64,000 nt of DNA from Hyalella azteca (Eukaryota > Arthropoda > Malacostraca > Amphipoda > Hyalellidae), in NCBI RefSeq assembly GCF_000764305.2, contig NW_025933238.1, positions 192,972-256,971 on the forward strand. Reading direction: 5' to 3'. The translations under genes and the position numbers were made by a program. Positions 61,831 to 64,000 of the stretch are shown piece by piece. The notes beneath the pieces were generated by a model. The model was not told where the DNA came from. It made no database searches and saw only the letters and a list, made by a program, of their open reading frames with translations. Each line of letters begins with the position of its first letter. The first letter of the stretch is position 1.

Positions 61831-64000
61831 CATTCAATGACAATTCTAAGTCTCCCATTTGATTTGAATGAATTAGTTTGAGAATTTTTTGAATTTATAT
61901 ATTGGAGATTTGATATTATACAGAAAAAGTTCATTTATCAAAATCTGCTATTCAGACCTGACAGGCAGTTTGTCACAGTATAAATAGTATGTTATATCCA
62001 GTATATTTGGTGCTGAAGATTAGGCCTGTTGCCAATCCTTCTACTTTTCACGATTTGTTCACAGATCTAATAGCAGGCCTTCTGACAAGATCTTTATAAC
62101 TGACGGTGGTTTAAAATTGTTACTGGACTTTCATCAATAGTTCCATTGGGTATTTGGCCTTTCAAGATTGAACATGTGCTCCTGCATAGCCTTATCTAGT
62201 CTGTTCTGGAATGCAGTCATACTTGGAGCATCAACAATATCATCAGAGATGCCATTTTAGATTTACATATCCATCATACAATTCAGTTTAATACCTTTGA
62301 TACAGCAACATTTGTAATGTTATTCTCATATAAATGAAATTTGGACTTGGAACCTTTCAGATCATGATTCAAGAAGGAATGTGTTTCAACAACTAATGAC
62401 AACATTATATATACTTTTATACTTTTTGTTGCTTCTTTGGGATCTCTTTGCACCTTTTGTTCTTGTTCCTCTTCTTGTAACAGTCATTGTATTTTACTTC
62501 CAAAGCATGAATTTCAAGGCTTACTAAAAATTTCCTCCATGCCACAAATCTTGTAAAGATAATTTCATTCAATGCAATTTACCAGCAAATTATCAACTCT
62601 TATATTCTGGAGCCATTCAAATGCAATTTTTCAATCATGGTTTTTGAAACAAATTTCAACTCTGATAAAATAATGAAACTAGAAATGCATCTTGTAATAC
62701 ACAATAACCCTCCACATAATGATTGGAGAGAGAATACAATACACAGAATACAACACTGCCAATACACAATTTTTCAGAAGTTCTTTAATTTGGGAGTTTC
62801 TGACGATTTGAAATTATGAAAGGATTGGAAAACGTTGAATACTAAGCACTAAGGTAATGCCCTTAGGACATTGAAATCTTTAACAATTTTCTTCACGATT
62901 AAGCCATCTAAACCTTAAATGGTATCTATCAGGAATTGCAGATTTCCTTGCAATTTACTACCAATCATGATTATCTAATCAACACCATTCAAGATTTTCC
63001 AGTATGCATATCAACTGGACAGTTATCTCACTAATCTGCAATGATCATAGACCACATCAGCCAAGTTGGATCATCCATCATTTCTGTAAATCACAATCTA
63101 CATGGCAAAGTATTTGGCAGCTGATCAATCACAATGGTACCTTGGCTTATTCAAAACACTGATTACATATCCTTGCCAGTGTGGGCCACATACATATGTG
63201 GCATATATACATCAACATAGTCATTTTCAAAACATTTATTCAAAGCAGTGAATCTAAAATATTCTTAGGCAGTTAGGCCAGGTCTCCAGACTGAGGAATA
63301 TCTTTCTTCAGAGCTATTACTTGACTCTTGGAGCCAAGATCTCATCAATATAGTAGCAGTACAAATTACAAAAGAATTCTGACTCATGAATCCATTTTCT
63401 ATGCTACAACTCATTGGGTAACCCATTTATTATATATCAAAACTGCATATTGAACTGTCAACTAATTCATTCTTAACATTGAATTGTATTCTTTGTGGAT
63501 AAGCAAAGACTAAAGAATCAAATTTAAAATTTAATTAATCATGAAGATTTAGTGATGCAAGATTGAAAATGAACTCCAAATAAACAAACATTTTTAATCT
63601 TACATGGACTTGTATCAAACACTTTAAACTTGCAGATTCTATTGCAACATGGGAAATAACAAAAACAGTAAAATTTAAAACTTCTTACTAAACAATGAAA
63701 TATTGTTGCTTCAAAGTGATATATTGTTAATAATTGGAATTTGGCAGCTTGATGTGGCACTTCTGTTAACAATCAGATAAGGCATATATAATAGATCCAG
63801 CAGAAATTATGGTGGCTCCAAAATTGGTTGAAATGTTTGAATCGCAGCTTGGAAAGTGGATATGTTACACATTTTGAACTTTGAAGCAGCCAGGGCCCAG
63901 GCATGGACTTTGCCTACTTTTCCAAGCCAAAACTAGGGCATTCTGCATTCCTACCATTTATAAGCTACCAGATTCCTGTTAGTAGGATTGTAATTTTCCC
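61831..64000. other. AT-rich sequence, no gene recognised
   Basis: Short ORFs only. The missing 5' exons of the INO80D-like gene, including its first zinc finger, are not visible here, so this is probably intron. Confidence 0.45.

Overview
The window is nuclear DNA of a multicellular animal, most likely an arthropod. It is AT-rich, has phase-consistent GT-AG introns, and is full of small transposon-like repeats. The nearest families I recognise (a DUF4804-type protein family known from insects, Src42A-like kinase features, COA5, an INO80D-like protein) fit an insect or close relative. I cannot name the species. Every protein gene I can support lies on the minus strand; plus-strand ORFs in the gene regions are antisense shadows.

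Region 1 (about 1-23.4 kb) is a tandem array of five paralogues, called A to E here, left to right, and transcribed right to left. The shared layout is a variable first coding exon, a 128-bp second exon encoding the SVYPIVHH / CLNLL module, and a long third exon with a conserved domain containing CNYAWDGNSLPGNEFW. I match this domain from memory to Pfam DUF4804, the family of the Legionella effector MavL and of Drosophila enzymes reported as arginine-specific (ADP-ribosyl)hydrolases of the macrodomain class. B (900 aa) and C (491 aa) are intact. A has lost the first half of exon 3, D carries a 4-nt deletion, and E is cut off and fused to a remnant of D exon 2. A and B have an extra arginine/glycine-rich N-terminus and a Lys-rich C-terminal tail; C has neither. 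One exon-3 segment is almost identical in all five copies although the flanks have diverged, and all three lesions sit beside it. This suggests gene conversion and unequal exchange, or misassembly.

Region 2 (24.6-34.2 kb) has a small single-exon COA5 (PET191) gene and then about 9 kb of nested repeats. These are a large inverted repeat whose left arm carries a piggyBac-like insertion (the TTAA empty site is kept in the right arm), a hairpin-forming family with five copies in the window, a cluster of elements with TACYGTCAACYGGGG-type ends, a hAT-like element and a tRNA-derived SINE.

Region 3 (34.5-46.4 kb) is a ten-exon gene for a 764-aa Src-like tyrosine kinase with a myristoylation-type start, divergent SH3, SH2 and kinase domain. 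Its catalytic residues are present, but the activation-loop tyrosine, the APE proline and the C-terminal regulatory tail are missing. Its introns hold three tandem-repeat arrays and a 1.25-kb foldback element.

Region 4 (51.1-59.6 kb, probably continuing past 64 kb) is a seven-exon partial gene for a large Ser/Thr-rich protein with an INO80D/KANSL2-type Cys/His zinc finger, best matching INO80D. The last 4 kb holds repeats only. There is no operon-like logic. Regions 2 to 4 look like unrelated housekeeping or signalling genes; the array is the part with a shared and unusual biology.
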